Source: Paenibacillus rigui (GTDB taxonomy: Bacteria > Bacillota > Bacilli > Paenibacillales > NBRC-103111). From it: a stretch of 64,000 nt of DNA. Of this stretch, positions 43,742-53,078 are shown piece by piece; within the stretch, counting starts at the first letter, position 1, and the number at the start of each line of letters is the position of its first letter. Where the stretch lies: positions 248,001 to 312,000 of the forward strand of contig NZ_NMQW01000008.1 in NCBI RefSeq assembly GCF_002234615.1, given 5' to 3'. The position numbers and the translations under genes are program-made. A model generated the notes under the pieces. The model ran no database searches and was not told the origin of the DNA. It saw only the letters and a program-made list of their open reading frames with translations.

Positions 43742-45202
43742 TTGAACAGCCATTTTACTTCTTTACCTATTGATGATTTTTATGTGCGCCGGCTTCGCGA
43801 ATTGAATATTGAATCGCCCTCAGCTATCCAGGCTGAAGCTATTCCCGTTGCGATGGAGGGTAAGGATGTTGTTGCGCAATCACAGACAGGTTCAGGCAAA
43901 ACATTGGCCTATTCACTGCCGTTACTACATAAAATAGACAAGACCGCCAAAGACATACAAGGGGTTGTGCTGGTGCCTACAAGAGAGCTGGGCATGCAGA
44001 TTGTACAAACCCTGGAGCAATTAACGGAGGGGACCGGTATTCGTGTCCAGTCCTTGATCGGAGGTGCGGCGATCAGCAGGCAAATCGATCGATTGAAGCT
44101 TCGTCCTCATCTGGTTGTCGGGACACCCGGACGGATTATGGAGCTGCTGAAGATTCGCAAGCTGAGCTTTCATCATGTCCGTACGGTCGTCGTAGACGAG
44201 GTCGATCAGGTGTTCGAGCTGGGCTCCATGCAGGAAGTCGAGGCGATTTTGAAAAGCATGATGCGCGACCGTCAGGTGCTGTTCTTCTCCGCAACGATGC
44301 CGCAGCCGGTTCAGGCGGTCATTGACCGCTGGATGCGCGATCCGGTTTATGTGCAGGTGAACCCGGAGCACCGTACTTCACAGACGCTGGAGCATCTGTT
44401 TTTCGTATGCGATGAGCGGGATAAAATAGATACCCTGCGCAGAATTGTCCGTTTATACAATCCTCCTGCGGCTATTGTCTTTGTCAATGAAACGGATGAC
44501 GTGGCGGAGGTTGTAAACAAGCTGCAGTACGCCGGATTATCCATCGAATCGTTGTACGGCGAGGCGGGCAAGCAGGAGCGGGCCAAAGTCATGCAGCAGT
44601 TCCGTGCAGGGAAGTTCCAGCTTTTGCTGGCAACAGATATTGCCGCGCGCGGACTGGATATTCCGCATGTGACACAGGTGATCAATCTCGATCCGCCGAT
44701 CGACGCTGATCATTACGTTCACCGCGTCGGCAGAACCGGCCGAATGGGCAAGCGGGGAACCGCGATATCGATCATTACGCCGAAGGAACGGTTCATCATT
44801 AACAAGTTTTCCAAAACCCTTGGCATCGATATTCAGGAAAGAGAGCTGTCTTACGGCAAAGCCGTTGAGCCGGGGCAGGAGCGCAAATGGGATGAGCAGC
44901 GTCGTGCCCGCGTAGAACCGGCCCGCCGAAGCAGTCCAGGTACGGCGGAACCGAAGCCTGCCGACAAGCCGGCGCCACCGAAGCTTGAGGCAGCCAAGGC
45001 ACGTATTTCCGCTGAGCCGGCGCGTCCGGTGAAGAGTTCAGCCCCAGCCGAGGCTTCCAACGGTGCCGCGCCAGTGAAGCAGCCGTCTGCCGCTGCGCCG
45101 GCGAACAAACGCAAAAATGACCGGGTACGTACGAAGGAACGCAAAAATAAAGGGGCGCCTCGTTGGTTGAAGGAGAAGCAGCAAAATAAGCCTACAACGT
45201 AA
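43742..45202 (+). CDS. DEAD-box RNA helicase
   Basis: 486 residues. Q motif FYVRRLRELNIESPSAIQAE, Walker A AQSQTGSGKT, Ia VLVPTRELGMQ, GTPGR, motif II DEVD in place of DEAD, SAT, and the C-terminal lobe with ATDIAARGLDIP and HRVGRTGRMGKRG. The last 90 residues are Pro/Ala/Lys-rich and end basic (KNKGAPRWLKEKQ), typical of CshA/CshC-like helicases in RNA decay or ribosome assembly. TTG 43742 is the likely initiator, nine bases after AAAGGAGG; upstream ATGs in frame overlap that site. Confidence 0.9.
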   Translation: MNSHFTSLPIDDFYVRRLRELNIESPSAIQAEAIPVAMEGKDVVAQSQTGSGKTLAYSLPLLHKIDKTAKDIQGVVLVPTRELGMQIVQTLEQLTEGTGIRVQSLIGGAAISRQIDRLKLRPHLVVGTPGRIMELLKIRKLSFHHVRTVVVDEVDQVFELGSMQEVEAILKSMMRDRQVLFFSATMPQPVQAVIDRWMRDPVYVQVNPEHRTSQTLEHLFFVCDERDKIDTLRRIVRLYNPPAAIVFVNETDDVAEVVNKLQYAGLSIESLYGEAGKQERAKVMQQFRAGKFQLLLATDIAARGLDIPHVTQVINLDPPIDADHYVHRVGRTGRMGKRGTAISIITPKERFIINKFSKTLGIDIQERELSYGKAVEPGQERKWDEQRRARVEPARRSSPGTAEPKPADKPAPPKLEAAKARISAEPARPVKSSAPAEASNGAAPVKQPSAAAPANKRKNDRVRTKERKNKGAPRWLKEKQQNKPTT

Positions 45203-45295
45203 AAGCGCGGTGAAACAGCAGCGAAGAGGGCGAAGCGTTTTGGAGAAGTGTGTGGTATAAGCCGACTGACTTTGGAAGCACAGCCTTGGGAGTAG

Positions 45296-45321
45296 AAGCC
45301 CGCCATGCGGCGGGCTTTTCT
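45296..45321 (+). terminator. Terminator after helicase gene
   Basis: AAGCCCGCC pairs with GGCGGGCTT around a four-base loop, followed by TTC. Confidence 0.85.
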
Positions 45322-45356
45322 CGCCGGAGCTCTTTGACCCGGGAGGGGTTAGGGAA

Positions 45357-45896
45357 ATGGGGAAGCTTTTTCGTTCGGTATTGTCTTTGGCTGTTGTGGT
45401 CGCCTTGCTGGCAGCCGCCGCCTATTGGTATGCCCGTCCGACGCAGGCGTTGGATCTGGCCTACTCGGAGCTGCCGGTGCGCAGCAAATTGACGGAAATA
45501 CTGGCTAACCGCAAGCTGGAAGTGACTCTGAACGAGTCTGAGGTCAATAGCCTGCTGAAGAAGGCTTTGGCAGCGCATGCGGAGGTTCAGGAGGGAGTGC
45601 GGATAACCGGTGCCCGGTTCTCGCTTGAGGGAGACCGATGGATTGCCGATGTAAACCTGCTGTACAAGCAGCAATGGGAGGTAGGAGCGAAGCTGTATTT
45701 TACCATGCAGTGGCATGAGCCTTACCTTACAGCGGTACACACAGGGACGCAGATCAGGCAGGCGGGAATACCTGTCGAATGGTTCCAGCTGAAGCCGCTG
45801 CAAATTCCGCTTAATGATTATTTACCCAAGCCGGCTGGCGTGCGGGGGATTGCATTTGAGAACCATGAGGTGAAGCTCGCCTTAAAGCTGCGCTAG
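45357..45896 (+). CDS. YpmS-like (DUF2140) membrane-anchored protein
   Basis: 179 residues: an N-terminal anchor (about 5-26, SVLSLAVVVALLAAAAYWYA) and an extracellular domain with VTLNESEVNSLLKKALAAHA and the end FENHEVKLALKLR. This pattern (helix, beta sandwich, terminal LKLR) fits YpmS, whose function is unknown. GGGAGGGG precedes ATG 45357. It is bracketed by terminators. Confidence 0.65.
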   Translation: MGKLFRSVLSLAVVVALLAAAAYWYARPTQALDLAYSELPVRSKLTEILANRKLEVTLNESEVNSLLKKALAAHAEVQEGVRITGARFSLEGDRWIADVNLLYKQQWEVGAKLYFTMQWHEPYLTAVHTGTQIRQAGIPVEWFQLKPLQIPLNDYLPKPAGVRGIAFENHEVKLALKLR

Positions 45897-45901
45897 TAAA
45901 A

Positions 45902-45949
45902 AAAGAAAGCCTAATCCCGAAGTAGCGAAGAGGGGATTAGGCTTTTTTG
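45902..45949. terminator. Bidirectional terminator between YpmS-like and rsgA genes
   Basis: AGCCTAATCCC pairs with GGGATTAGGCT, with T runs on both strands. The genes are convergent. Confidence 0.9.
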
Positions 45950-46033
45950 CAATAAAATGTCGCAGGTGCGCTCCTTGCTGCGGCTTGGCCGTGCTTTGGG
46001 AGCCGTTATCCGCATGCGCGGCGGCGGGCTCCC

Positions 46034-47107
46034 TTACCGGTTGCCGCGCTCGCGCTGCTGCTTGTGAATCTTCTTCCATCGCTCCTTCTCGACGCGGGCC
46101 GCGGCTGCATCGGTTCGCCGCTTGGCGTAGGCCGCTTCGCGCTGCAGCTTGAGGAAGCTCGCGTAGCGGTTCGCCTGCAGCGTCCCGTCGGCCAGCGCGG
46201 CCTGGATGGCGCAGCCGGGCTCGCTGTCGTGGCTGCAGTCGGCGAAGCGGCAGCGCAGGGCGAGCTCGTCGATGTCCGCGAACGCTGTGCTCATCGCGTC
46301 GCTGCCTTCCCACAGCTGCAGCTCACGCATGCCCGGCGTGTCGATGACCAGCGCACCGCCGGGCAGGACGACGAGCTCGCGGTGCGTCGTCGTATGCTTG
46401 CCCCGGTCGTCGCCTTCGCGGACGCCGCCCGTTCTTTGCCGCTCCTCACCGTACAGCCGGTTCAGCAGCGTCGATTTCCCGGCTCCCGAGCTGCCGAGCA
46501 GGGCGATCGTCTCGCCCGCGGCCAAGGACTGAACGATGGGCTCCACGCCATCATCGGTCAGGCTGTTCACGGCGTGTACCGGCACGCCGAAGGCGATGGC
46601 CTCGACTTCGGCGATACGGCTTGCCACGTCACCGCACAAATCTTTTTTGGTCAGCACGATTTCGGGTTGGGCGCCGCTCTCGTAGGCAATGAGTAGATAC
46701 CTTTCAAGCCGCCGGACATTGAAGTCCAGATTCAAGGCCATGACGAGAAAGACGCGGTCGATATTGGTCGCGACGATCTGCTCCTCTACGGTATTTCCCG
46801 CCGCTTTGCGGGAAAACTTGCTCAGCCTAGGGTACACACCGTGGATGATGGCCTTGTTCTCTCCCGGCAGCTTGGTCATCCAGACCCAGTCGCCGACAGC
46901 GGGGTAATCCTCGCGCACAGCCGCCTCATGCCGGAATTTCCCTGACAGCTCACCCAGCCATTCGCCGTCCTCCGAATAAATCCGGTACATGTGCTTATGC
47001 TCCAAAGCAATGCGACCGGAACCATAACCTTCCTTCTGCTGCTCCGCCCAAAAGGGCTTAAAGCCCAGCGCCTCGAGTGTATAAATGGGTTGCGTAATAT
47101 CGTTCAT
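46034..47107 (-). CDS. rsgA: Ribosome-associated circularly permuted GTPase, RsgA-type
   Basis: 357 residues; matures the 30S subunit. OB-fold at about 35-105, then the permuted GTPase: G4 VLTKKD (near 157), G1 LLGSSGAGKSTLLNRL (near 205), G2/G3 GKHTTTHRELVVLPGG and IDTPGMREL; the zinc knuckle follows as CRFADCSHDSEPGCAI. It is longer than the B. subtilis enzyme (about 298) and has a basic tail (KRRTDAAAARVEKERWKK), typical of the second RsgA form in Paenibacillus and Clostridia, so another copy may exist elsewhere. The 3' half is markedly GC-rich compared with neighbours. Confidence 0.92.
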   Translation of the reverse strand: MNDITQPIYTLEALGFKPFWAEQQKEGYGSGRIALEHKHMYRIYSEDGEWLGELSGKFRHEAAVREDYPAVGDWVWMTKLPGENKAIIHGVYPRLSKFSRKAAGNTVEEQIVATNIDRVFLVMALNLDFNVRRLERYLLIAYESGAQPEIVLTKKDLCGDVASRIAEVEAIAFGVPVHAVNSLTDDGVEPIVQSLAAGETIALLGSSGAGKSTLLNRLYGEERQRTGGVREGDDRGKHTTTHRELVVLPGGALVIDTPGMRELQLWEGSDAMSTAFADIDELALRCRFADCSHDSEPGCAIQAALADGTLQANRYASFLKLQREAAYAKRRTDAAAARVEKERWKKIHKQQRERGNR

Positions 47108-47261
47108 ATATCCTCCCGTTATCGTATAATTTCATTTTTACTTGATTTGCTTGAACATGAACTCTCATACAAACATCACTCCGTTCGATTAGAATACGCA
47201 CAGTATATGCAATAAAAGACAATTTCAACAGGTACAAAATGATTATCATAAAAACTTTACC

Positions 47262-47314
47262 GAATAAAAGCCCCTCGCCCGATGAATCGACGCGCGGTCA
47301 AAGGGAAGGGGCTT
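47262..47314 (-). terminator. Terminator of anchored flavoprotein gene
   Basis: On the minus strand AAGCCCCTTCCC pairs with AGGGGCTT across an inner GC-rich hairpin, followed by TTATT. Confidence 0.7.
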
Positions 47315-47334
47315 GCCTATTTGCCTGCCAGGCT

Positions 47335-48945
47335 TTATTTTTTTCTTGTTTTTACATAGGACGGGTACGTAATTTCGCCGGTATCGAGCTTGGCGATTTC
47401 GTCCGCGGTCCAGCCGGCGATTTTGTTGTTGCCGGTTACACCGGTCAGCTTGATTTTGTACTTGGTCTGCAGGTAGCTGTCCAGCTTCGGCATATCCGCT
47501 TCCTGCAGCTCCTTCAGTTTTTTCTTGCCCTGCAGCTGTCCCATCAGAATGCCGATCGTCTCTGCCGCCAGACTCGTATTCGGCTGAATACGAGCGCTGC
47601 CGAAGGCGATAGCAGAGGCGCCGACATTTTTGCCTGCCATAATGACGTTATCGTAATTTTTGAGCAAAAAGCTCCGCAACGGCATCCCGTATTTATCCGG
47701 ACGGCCCATTTCGATTCCCCACTTGTTGGCGCTGGTGCCTTGAAGATCAAGCGGGTAGCCGGCGATACTGACGTTGTCCCAGAACATTTTGGCGCCGAGC
47801 ATATCCGACGGCTTCAGCACATAATCGCTCTCATAATGGTTGTACTCACGGATGTACAAATAGCTCGGGAACCCGTTAAGCTCCGCGTGCTCCCAGCCGA
47901 CGATATTTTTACGGAAATGGTTCAGAATGAGCGGCATTTCCTTCTTTCCAAGCTCCATAGCCTCAGCTACCGATTTATCGTCGGAAGGATCCACCGTGTA
48001 GACCAGGAAGGCATTGATAATGACTTCGCCGTCCCGCTGGTTCACCGCGTTCAGCCCCCGCAGGAAAAGCCTGTCGCTGCTCGGCTTGTAAGCCGAGGTC
48101 ATGCCGCTTAACCCGATCGCAAAGCTCTCATTGACCGACCCGCCGCCGTATTTGGCGCTGCGCTGCTGTGGGGTCAGGCTGTTGAACGAGGCGTTAAATT
48201 TCGCCCAATCCACATTTTTGAACTTCATCATGAAGCCGGCACTCATATATTCGATGTTCTTTTGACCATAAAATTGCTCCAGGCCCGGCATCCGTTTTAC
48301 GTCGAGCTTACTGAGCAACGCGGCATAATCCGTATTGTCGACCCAGTAGCCTGCCTTGATTTTTTTCTTGGTGCCTGCTTTATCTATGTAGTTGACGGAT
48401 TCGATGGCATGGGGGCCGAATTGCCCTGGAATTTGCTTGACCTCTTGGATTTGGATGCCGGATTCGACGGGAATATCCTTTTTCAGCTTATCAAAATAGG
48501 AGGTGAACTCCGGCAGCTTGCGAATTTTTCCGCTGCGGAAGCCGTCGAACAGCTCTTTGGCCCGTCCTTGTACAAGCAGCTGGTATTTATCATCCCGGGT
48601 TTCATCCAGGAACAGCATTTCACCCTGCAGCACTTGTCCTCCAAACGCTTCACGGGGATCGAGGACCTTCACCTTCAAGCCTTCGTCTGCCGCGGCTCTT
48701 GCCAAATACAGCCCTTCCAGTTCACTGCCGAAGACGACGACATCGACTTTCTCGCTAGGGATTTCAGGCTCCGGCGCTTGTTTTTTCACCAGTTCGCCGG
48801 TTTTGGCATCGCCTGCCGATGGGGTCGCCTGCTGCTCCCCGGGAGCTGCTCCTTTTCCGTAAAAAAATATGCTGTACACCGCGGCCAATGCGACTAAAGT
48901 AAAGATGGCTATGCCGATCGACAGCTGCTTTCCTTTCCGTTTCAT
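47335..48945 (-). CDS. Membrane-anchored FAD-dependent oxidoreductase
   Basis: 536 residues. N-terminal anchor (LSIGIAIFTLVALAAVYSIF, about 9-28) then a Pro/Gly/Ala linker, then an FAD fold from about residue 63. The dinucleotide motif is VDVVVFGSELEGLYLARAAA, a variant GSELEG of the usual GGxxxG. NVIMAGKNVGASAIAFGSAR and PNTSLAAETIGILMGQL at the C terminus match the FAD_oxidored family (PF12831). The enzyme would act outside the membrane. Start ATG 48945 follows GGAAAGGAG; an upstream in-frame start would add a 35-residue Lys/Arg-rich stretch. It is divergent from an SLH gene. Confidence 0.8.
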   Translation of the reverse strand: MKRKGKQLSIGIAIFTLVALAAVYSIFFYGKGAAPGEQQATPSAGDAKTGELVKKQAPEPEIPSEKVDVVVFGSELEGLYLARAAADEGLKVKVLDPREAFGGQVLQGEMLFLDETRDDKYQLLVQGRAKELFDGFRSGKIRKLPEFTSYFDKLKKDIPVESGIQIQEVKQIPGQFGPHAIESVNYIDKAGTKKKIKAGYWVDNTDYAALLSKLDVKRMPGLEQFYGQKNIEYMSAGFMMKFKNVDWAKFNASFNSLTPQQRSAKYGGGSVNESFAIGLSGMTSAYKPSSDRLFLRGLNAVNQRDGEVIINAFLVYTVDPSDDKSVAEAMELGKKEMPLILNHFRKNIVGWEHAELNGFPSYLYIREYNHYESDYVLKPSDMLGAKMFWDNVSIAGYPLDLQGTSANKWGIEMGRPDKYGMPLRSFLLKNYDNVIMAGKNVGASAIAFGSARIQPNTSLAAETIGILMGQLQGKKKLKELQEADMPKLDSYLQTKYKIKLTGVTGNNKIAGWTADEIAKLDTGEITYPSYVKTRKK

Positions 48946-49148
48946 TCCGATGGCTCCTTTCCAGCTCTGCGGTTTCACGAGCTTCGTGTGATGGCGACGT
49001 GACGTGGCACCACACACCTTAGTAGAATAACATTTTTGAGGCTTGTTCAAAAGACCCCCACAAACGATCCGGGCCCGGCGAAACGTTTAGTAAATCCTAG
49101 GAGATGCTTCACCAATACTATCGTATCTATTTAAAAAGGAGAATGACG

Positions 49149-50888
49149 ATGAATAATACGTTTAAAAAGGTTATGGCTACGGGCCTGACAATGGCTATGG
49201 TATTTGGGGGAGGAACGGCTGCGTTTGCCGATGGCAAAGGGAAAGACAAAGCTAACTTGAAATGGAACAACAAAAAATCTTGGGATAGCAACAAAGTGTG
49301 GGACAGCACCCGCAACGTATGGAACATTAAGAGCGATGATAACAGCAAAGACATTAACATAAATATTAAACTGACTTTTGACGATGTAAAAGGCTCCGAT
49401 GTGGAATGGGCCATGAGATACATTGCAAGCCTGGCGTCCAAAGGCGTATTTGAAGGTTACGAGGACGGTACGTTCCAGCCTCGCAAAACGATTACTCGCA
49501 TCGAGGCCATCACGGCGGCGGTTCGTCTGATGGGCCTGAAGGATCAAGCGGAATCGGCTGAAGCGAAGCAGTCTAACTTGAACTTCAAAGATGCGGATAA
49601 AATTAAATCCAAGTATCCATGGGCTGTCGGGTATGTTGCGGTAGCGCTTCAAAACGACCTGTTCGAGGAATCTGACGATTCGGTACAGCCGGAGAAGGAA
49701 GCGGACCGTCTGTGGGCGACGACGCTGCTGATTAAAGCGATGAAGCTTCAGGATGAAGCGAAAACGAAAATGAATACGAAGCTGACCTTCAAGGACGCGG
49801 ACAAAATCCCGGCAGGCTCCGTCGGTTATGTCGAGGAAGCGATTGAGAAGCATCTGGTTGACGGCTATGAGGACAACACGTTCCGTCCGAACCGTCCTGT
49901 CACTCGTGCCGAGCTGGCTGCATTGCTGGATCGCACAGGCAACCAGCTTCCGGATAATGCATCCTTCAGCGGCGCGACCTTGTCTTCTGCCGTAACCAAT
50001 AACACATTGACTTTGACGAAGGATGGTCAATCTTACAGCATCGAGCTGGATGCCAACGCCTTTATTTTCCGTGACGGCTCCAAAGTGAGTGCATCCGCGC
50101 TGCAAAGCGGCGATGTGGTCACAGTTCGCACTTATAATGGTAAAGCCTACTATGTAGAAGTAACAACGCTGGTCAATGGCGGACAGCAGCAAAAAGATTT
50201 CACCGGAGCTACACTGACATCTGCAGTGAACAATAACGTCATCACCTTTACAAAGGACGGCCAATCGTTCAGCTATGAGCTGGCCTCCAATGCAACAATT
50301 GTTCGTGACGGTGTTACGAATGCAAGTGCATCTTCGCTCAAAAACGGCGACATTGTGACGGTCCGCACTTCGGGCGGCAAAGCTTATTATGTGGAAGTAA
50401 CGACACCGGTCGTAGACCAGCAAAAAGACTTCACAGGAGCGACAATCACTGCCGCGGTAAACAATAACACACTGACGTTTACGAAGGACGGGCAATCGTA
50501 CAGCTATGCATTGGCTTCCAACGTAACGATTATTCGTAACGGCTTAACGAATGTCAGTGCATCCGAGTTGAAAAACGGCGACGTGGCAACCGTGCGTATT
50601 TCTGACGGTAAAGTGTATTTCGTGGAAGTGACGACGATGGCAGCGAAGGAAATAAACTTTACAGTTCTGGGAACCTTCAATTCGTTGACTCGCAATTCCG
50701 GTGGCAGAATCAACACGATCTCTATCAACCAAACCTTGAGCAGCGGTACTGTGCAAACAGCCGTGTACAACGTGACAACGACTTCAGATTTGACTTTTGA
50801 ATGCGGCAGCCAGTCTGATTTGACGGCCAATCGTTCGATCGAGCTGAGAGGAAAAGACCAAGTGGTTCACACCATTGTGATTCGCTAA
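49149..50888 (+). CDS. SLH-domain surface protein with tandem repeats
   Basis: 579 residues. Signal peptide to about residue 28 (VFGGGTAAFA), a Lys/Asn/Trp-rich segment, three SLH domains (about 75-270, for example YEDGTFQPRKTITRIEAIT), then three tandem 70-residue modules beginning FSGATLSS, FTGATLTS and FTGATITA and each ending YVEVTT or FVEVTT, and a shorter, diverged fourth. The repeats look like small beta-barrels with a GDxVTVR motif. Here SLH domains are N-terminal, so the repeats face outward. ATG 49149 is seven bases from AAGGAGA. A secreted cell-surface role is likely; no known enzyme domain. Confidence 0.85.
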   Translation: MNNTFKKVMATGLTMAMVFGGGTAAFADGKGKDKANLKWNNKKSWDSNKVWDSTRNVWNIKSDDNSKDININIKLTFDDVKGSDVEWAMRYIASLASKGVFEGYEDGTFQPRKTITRIEAITAAVRLMGLKDQAESAEAKQSNLNFKDADKIKSKYPWAVGYVAVALQNDLFEESDDSVQPEKEADRLWATTLLIKAMKLQDEAKTKMNTKLTFKDADKIPAGSVGYVEEAIEKHLVDGYEDNTFRPNRPVTRAELAALLDRTGNQLPDNASFSGATLSSAVTNNTLTLTKDGQSYSIELDANAFIFRDGSKVSASALQSGDVVTVRTYNGKAYYVEVTTLVNGGQQQKDFTGATLTSAVNNNVITFTKDGQSFSYELASNATIVRDGVTNASASSLKNGDIVTVRTSGGKAYYVEVTTPVVDQQKDFTGATITAAVNNNTLTFTKDGQSYSYALASNVTIIRNGLTNVSASELKNGDVATVRISDGKVYFVEVTTMAAKEINFTVLGTFNSLTRNSGGRINTISINQTLSSGTVQTAVYNVTTTSDLTFECGSQSDLTANRSIELRGKDQVVHTIVIR

Positions 50889-50919
50889 TAAGATATAACA
50901 GAAAAAGGTTAGAATACAC

Positions 50920-50975
50920 GAAACCCGTCTTTCAGCCAGGCTCACGCAGCTTGGCCGGAAGACGGGTTTTATTTT
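50920..50975 (+). terminator. Terminator after SLH repeat gene
   Basis: AAACCCGTCTT pairs with AAGACGGGTTT, inner CCAGGC with GCTTGG, followed by TTTTATTTTG. Confidence 0.85.
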
Positions 50976-51053
50976 GTAGATATATAAGTTACACAACATG
51001 CGTCTACCTTGACAAACGCATGCCATCTGGTAAGATGGCGAAGCTGTTTATCC

Positions 51054-52271
51054 TTATTCGATCGAAACCAGATCCCGGGTTAACCGGTTCAGCCTCTCGC
51101 ATCCGTTCTCTGTAATGAGAACCATATCCTCAATCATCATTGAGCCCAAGCCGTAGCCATAATAGGGCGTTTCCAAGCAAATGACCATTCCCGGCTGAAA
51201 AACGGTTGTCTCCGAAGGAGCGAGGAAGGGGCCTTCCTCTGCGGCAAGGCTTAAGCCCGCGCTGTGGCCGAGATGGCCGCGATTGTAATTGGCCAAGCCC
51301 GAGGAGCGAATAAGATTCATCGCCTCTTGAAAGGCCGTCTGCATTGGCATTCCTGGCTCGATCATTTGCAGCAGGCGGTCATGGCCAAGCTTGAGCGCGC
51401 CATAGATGCGCTTCATTAAGTCCGTCGGTGGACCCAACACGAAGGTACGGGCAATATCGGAGCCATAGCCGGCAACATCGACACCAACATCAAATTTGAT
51501 CAAATCTCCCCGTTGACTGGGACGTGTATCAAATACTTGTACAGGGGCAAATTGAGCCCCGACAGAAACCATATGAAAGCGGGCGTTGGAGCCGTCACTA
51601 TATTTCATTAATCCTCTGCGGAAGGCTTCCACAATTTCTGCCGCGGAGCTGCCTTCCTTGATTTCAGTTACTGCGGAAACAATGCCGTCCTCCGCATAAG
51701 TGCATGCCTTGCGCAGCTGGGCGATCTCCCATGGGGTTTTTATCGCACGCAGCTTTGTGAACAGAGGGCCGGCTTCCACCAGCTGGGCTATGCCGGGACA
51801 GGACTGCTGCAGTGCAATGATGGAAGGGTGCCGCATGGCACTTAGCTCGACAGAGATTCTTCCCTGGGCAGCACCATGTTCAGCGAGGAGCTGCTGCAGC
51901 ACCTTGAACATTTCCTCTGCTTGTGGAGAGACCGGCCGTTTTCCTTCGAATTTCCCGCCGATGAGACCCAAGGGATCGTCTACATCTACCCAGGTCGGAT
52001 AAGTCCGGATTTCCAGATGAGGGCTGTTTGCTACGCCTGCCGCTTCAAAATCATTCATGATCAAGACCGTTTTACGGCTGGGGTCCCGGAACAGGACAGC
52101 AAGCGCCACATCACTCATACGCAGCGTGTACATGAATGCGCTTTGGTGGCCGGATAAATAATAAAAGTTTTCACAGCTGGAGGCAATGAGAGCATCGATC
52201 TGTTCGTTCTCCATGATCAACCGGGCACGCTCGGTAATCGTTCTAAAATGCTCCTGATCTACATGAACCAC
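51054..52271 (-). CDS. M24-family Xaa-Pro aminopeptidase/dipeptidase
   Basis: 405 residues: creatinase N-terminal domain (1-165) and pita-bread catalytic domain. The five metal ligands are visible: Asp in IKFDVGVDVAGYGSDIARTF (two Asp), His in RGHLGHSAGLS, Glu in CLETPYYGYG and Glu in MIEDMVLITENG. Family members release N-terminal residues before proline or split Xaa-Pro dipeptides. Initiator GTG 52271 with AAGGAG eight bases upstream. It is the last gene of the tetR-importer operon, which suggests imported peptides or modified amino acids are its substrates. Confidence 0.9.
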   Translation of the reverse strand: MVHVDQEHFRTITERARLIMENEQIDALIASSCENFYYLSGHQSAFMYTLRMSDVALAVLFRDPSRKTVLIMNDFEAAGVANSPHLEIRTYPTWVDVDDPLGLIGGKFEGKRPVSPQAEEMFKVLQQLLAEHGAAQGRISVELSAMRHPSIIALQQSCPGIAQLVEAGPLFTKLRAIKTPWEIAQLRKACTYAEDGIVSAVTEIKEGSSAAEIVEAFRRGLMKYSDGSNARFHMVSVGAQFAPVQVFDTRPSQRGDLIKFDVGVDVAGYGSDIARTFVLGPPTDLMKRIYGALKLGHDRLLQMIEPGMPMQTAFQEAMNLIRSSGLANYNRGHLGHSAGLSLAAEEGPFLAPSETTVFQPGMVICLETPYYGYGLGSMMIEDMVLITENGCERLNRLTRDLVSIE

Positions 52272-52311
52272 AATCTCAACTCCTTCGGATTAGGTTGACC
52301 TATCTCCGGCT

Positions 52312-53070
52312 TTATTCGGACTCGTGAGCCATCTGCCGCAAAAATTTGCGTGCCCGCTCCGTTTGGGGCTGGGCAAAAAAATGCTCAGGGGCTCCTTCCT
52401 CTTGAATGATGCCTTCGCTCATAAAAATGACCCGATTCGCCACCTCTTGAGCGAATTTCATCTCATGCGTGACGACAATCATCGTCATCCCTTCCTCGGC
52501 CAGCTGCCTCATGACCAACAGCACCTCGCCGGTCAATTCCGGATCCAGTGCCGATGTCGGCTCATCGAACAGCATTATCTGAGGCTGCATTGCCAGAGCG
52601 CGTGCAATGGCAACCCTCTGCTGCTGTCCTCCCGACAGCCGGGAAGGATATTCGTGCTTTTTCTCTGCAAGTCCTACTTTACTCAACAGCGACTCGGCCA
52701 GCTCGATGGCCTGCGGCTTAGGCATATTTTTCACTGTTACAGGAGCCGTGATCACATTTTCCAGTGCAGTCAAGTGGGGGAACAAGTTAAATGATTGAAA
52801 CACCATCCCGGTCAAGCCGCGAAGCGCACGGATCGCGTTCTTCTTTGCCGAGCCCGTCATGGAGGAGTCCAGCAGGACGCTGCCAACACGAATCGATCCT
52901 GCATCTGCCTCCTCAAGCCCGTTCAGGCAGCGAAGCAGAGTGCTTTTCCCTGAGCCGCTGGGACCTAAGAGAACGACAATTTCCTTGGCACGAACGCTGA
53001 GGTTGATATCCTTCAGCACCGTCAAAGTATCGAAACGTTTACTAAGATTTGCAACTTCTATCAAACCCAC
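52312..53070 (-). CDS. Polar amino acid ABC importer ATPase
   Basis: 252-residue GlnQ/TcyC-like ATPase: Walker [20 protein letters not shown]-loop [18 protein letters not shown], signature [16 protein letters not shown], Walker [16 protein letters not shown]-loop VVTHEMKFA. The start GTG 53070 has a weak AAGGGTGTGA; only eight bases follow the permease gene. Confidence 0.92.
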   Translation of the reverse strand: MGLIEVANLSKRFDTLTVLKDINLSVRAKEIVVLLGPSGSGKSTLLRCLNGLEEADAGSIRVGSVLLDSSMTGSAKKNAIRALRGLTGMVFQSFNLFPHLTALENVITAPVTVKNMPKPQAIELAESLLSKVGLAEKKHEYPSRLSGGQQQRVAIARALAMQPQIMLFDEPTSALDPELTGEVLLVMRQLAEEGMTMIVVTHEMKFAQEVANRVIFMSEGIIQEEGAPEHFFAQPQTERARKFLRQMAHESE

Positions 53071-53078
53071 TCACACCC

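Noticed and set aside
47239-48111. A 290-codon frame opposite the anchored flavoprotein
   Set aside because: It crosses the flavoprotein terminator and mirrors conserved coding sequence; no start signal.
49131-50495. A 454-codon open frame opposite the SLH repeat gene
   Set aside because: Shadow of a strongly biased coding gene; the translation is Arg/Val/Cys-rich and mirrors the tandem repeats.
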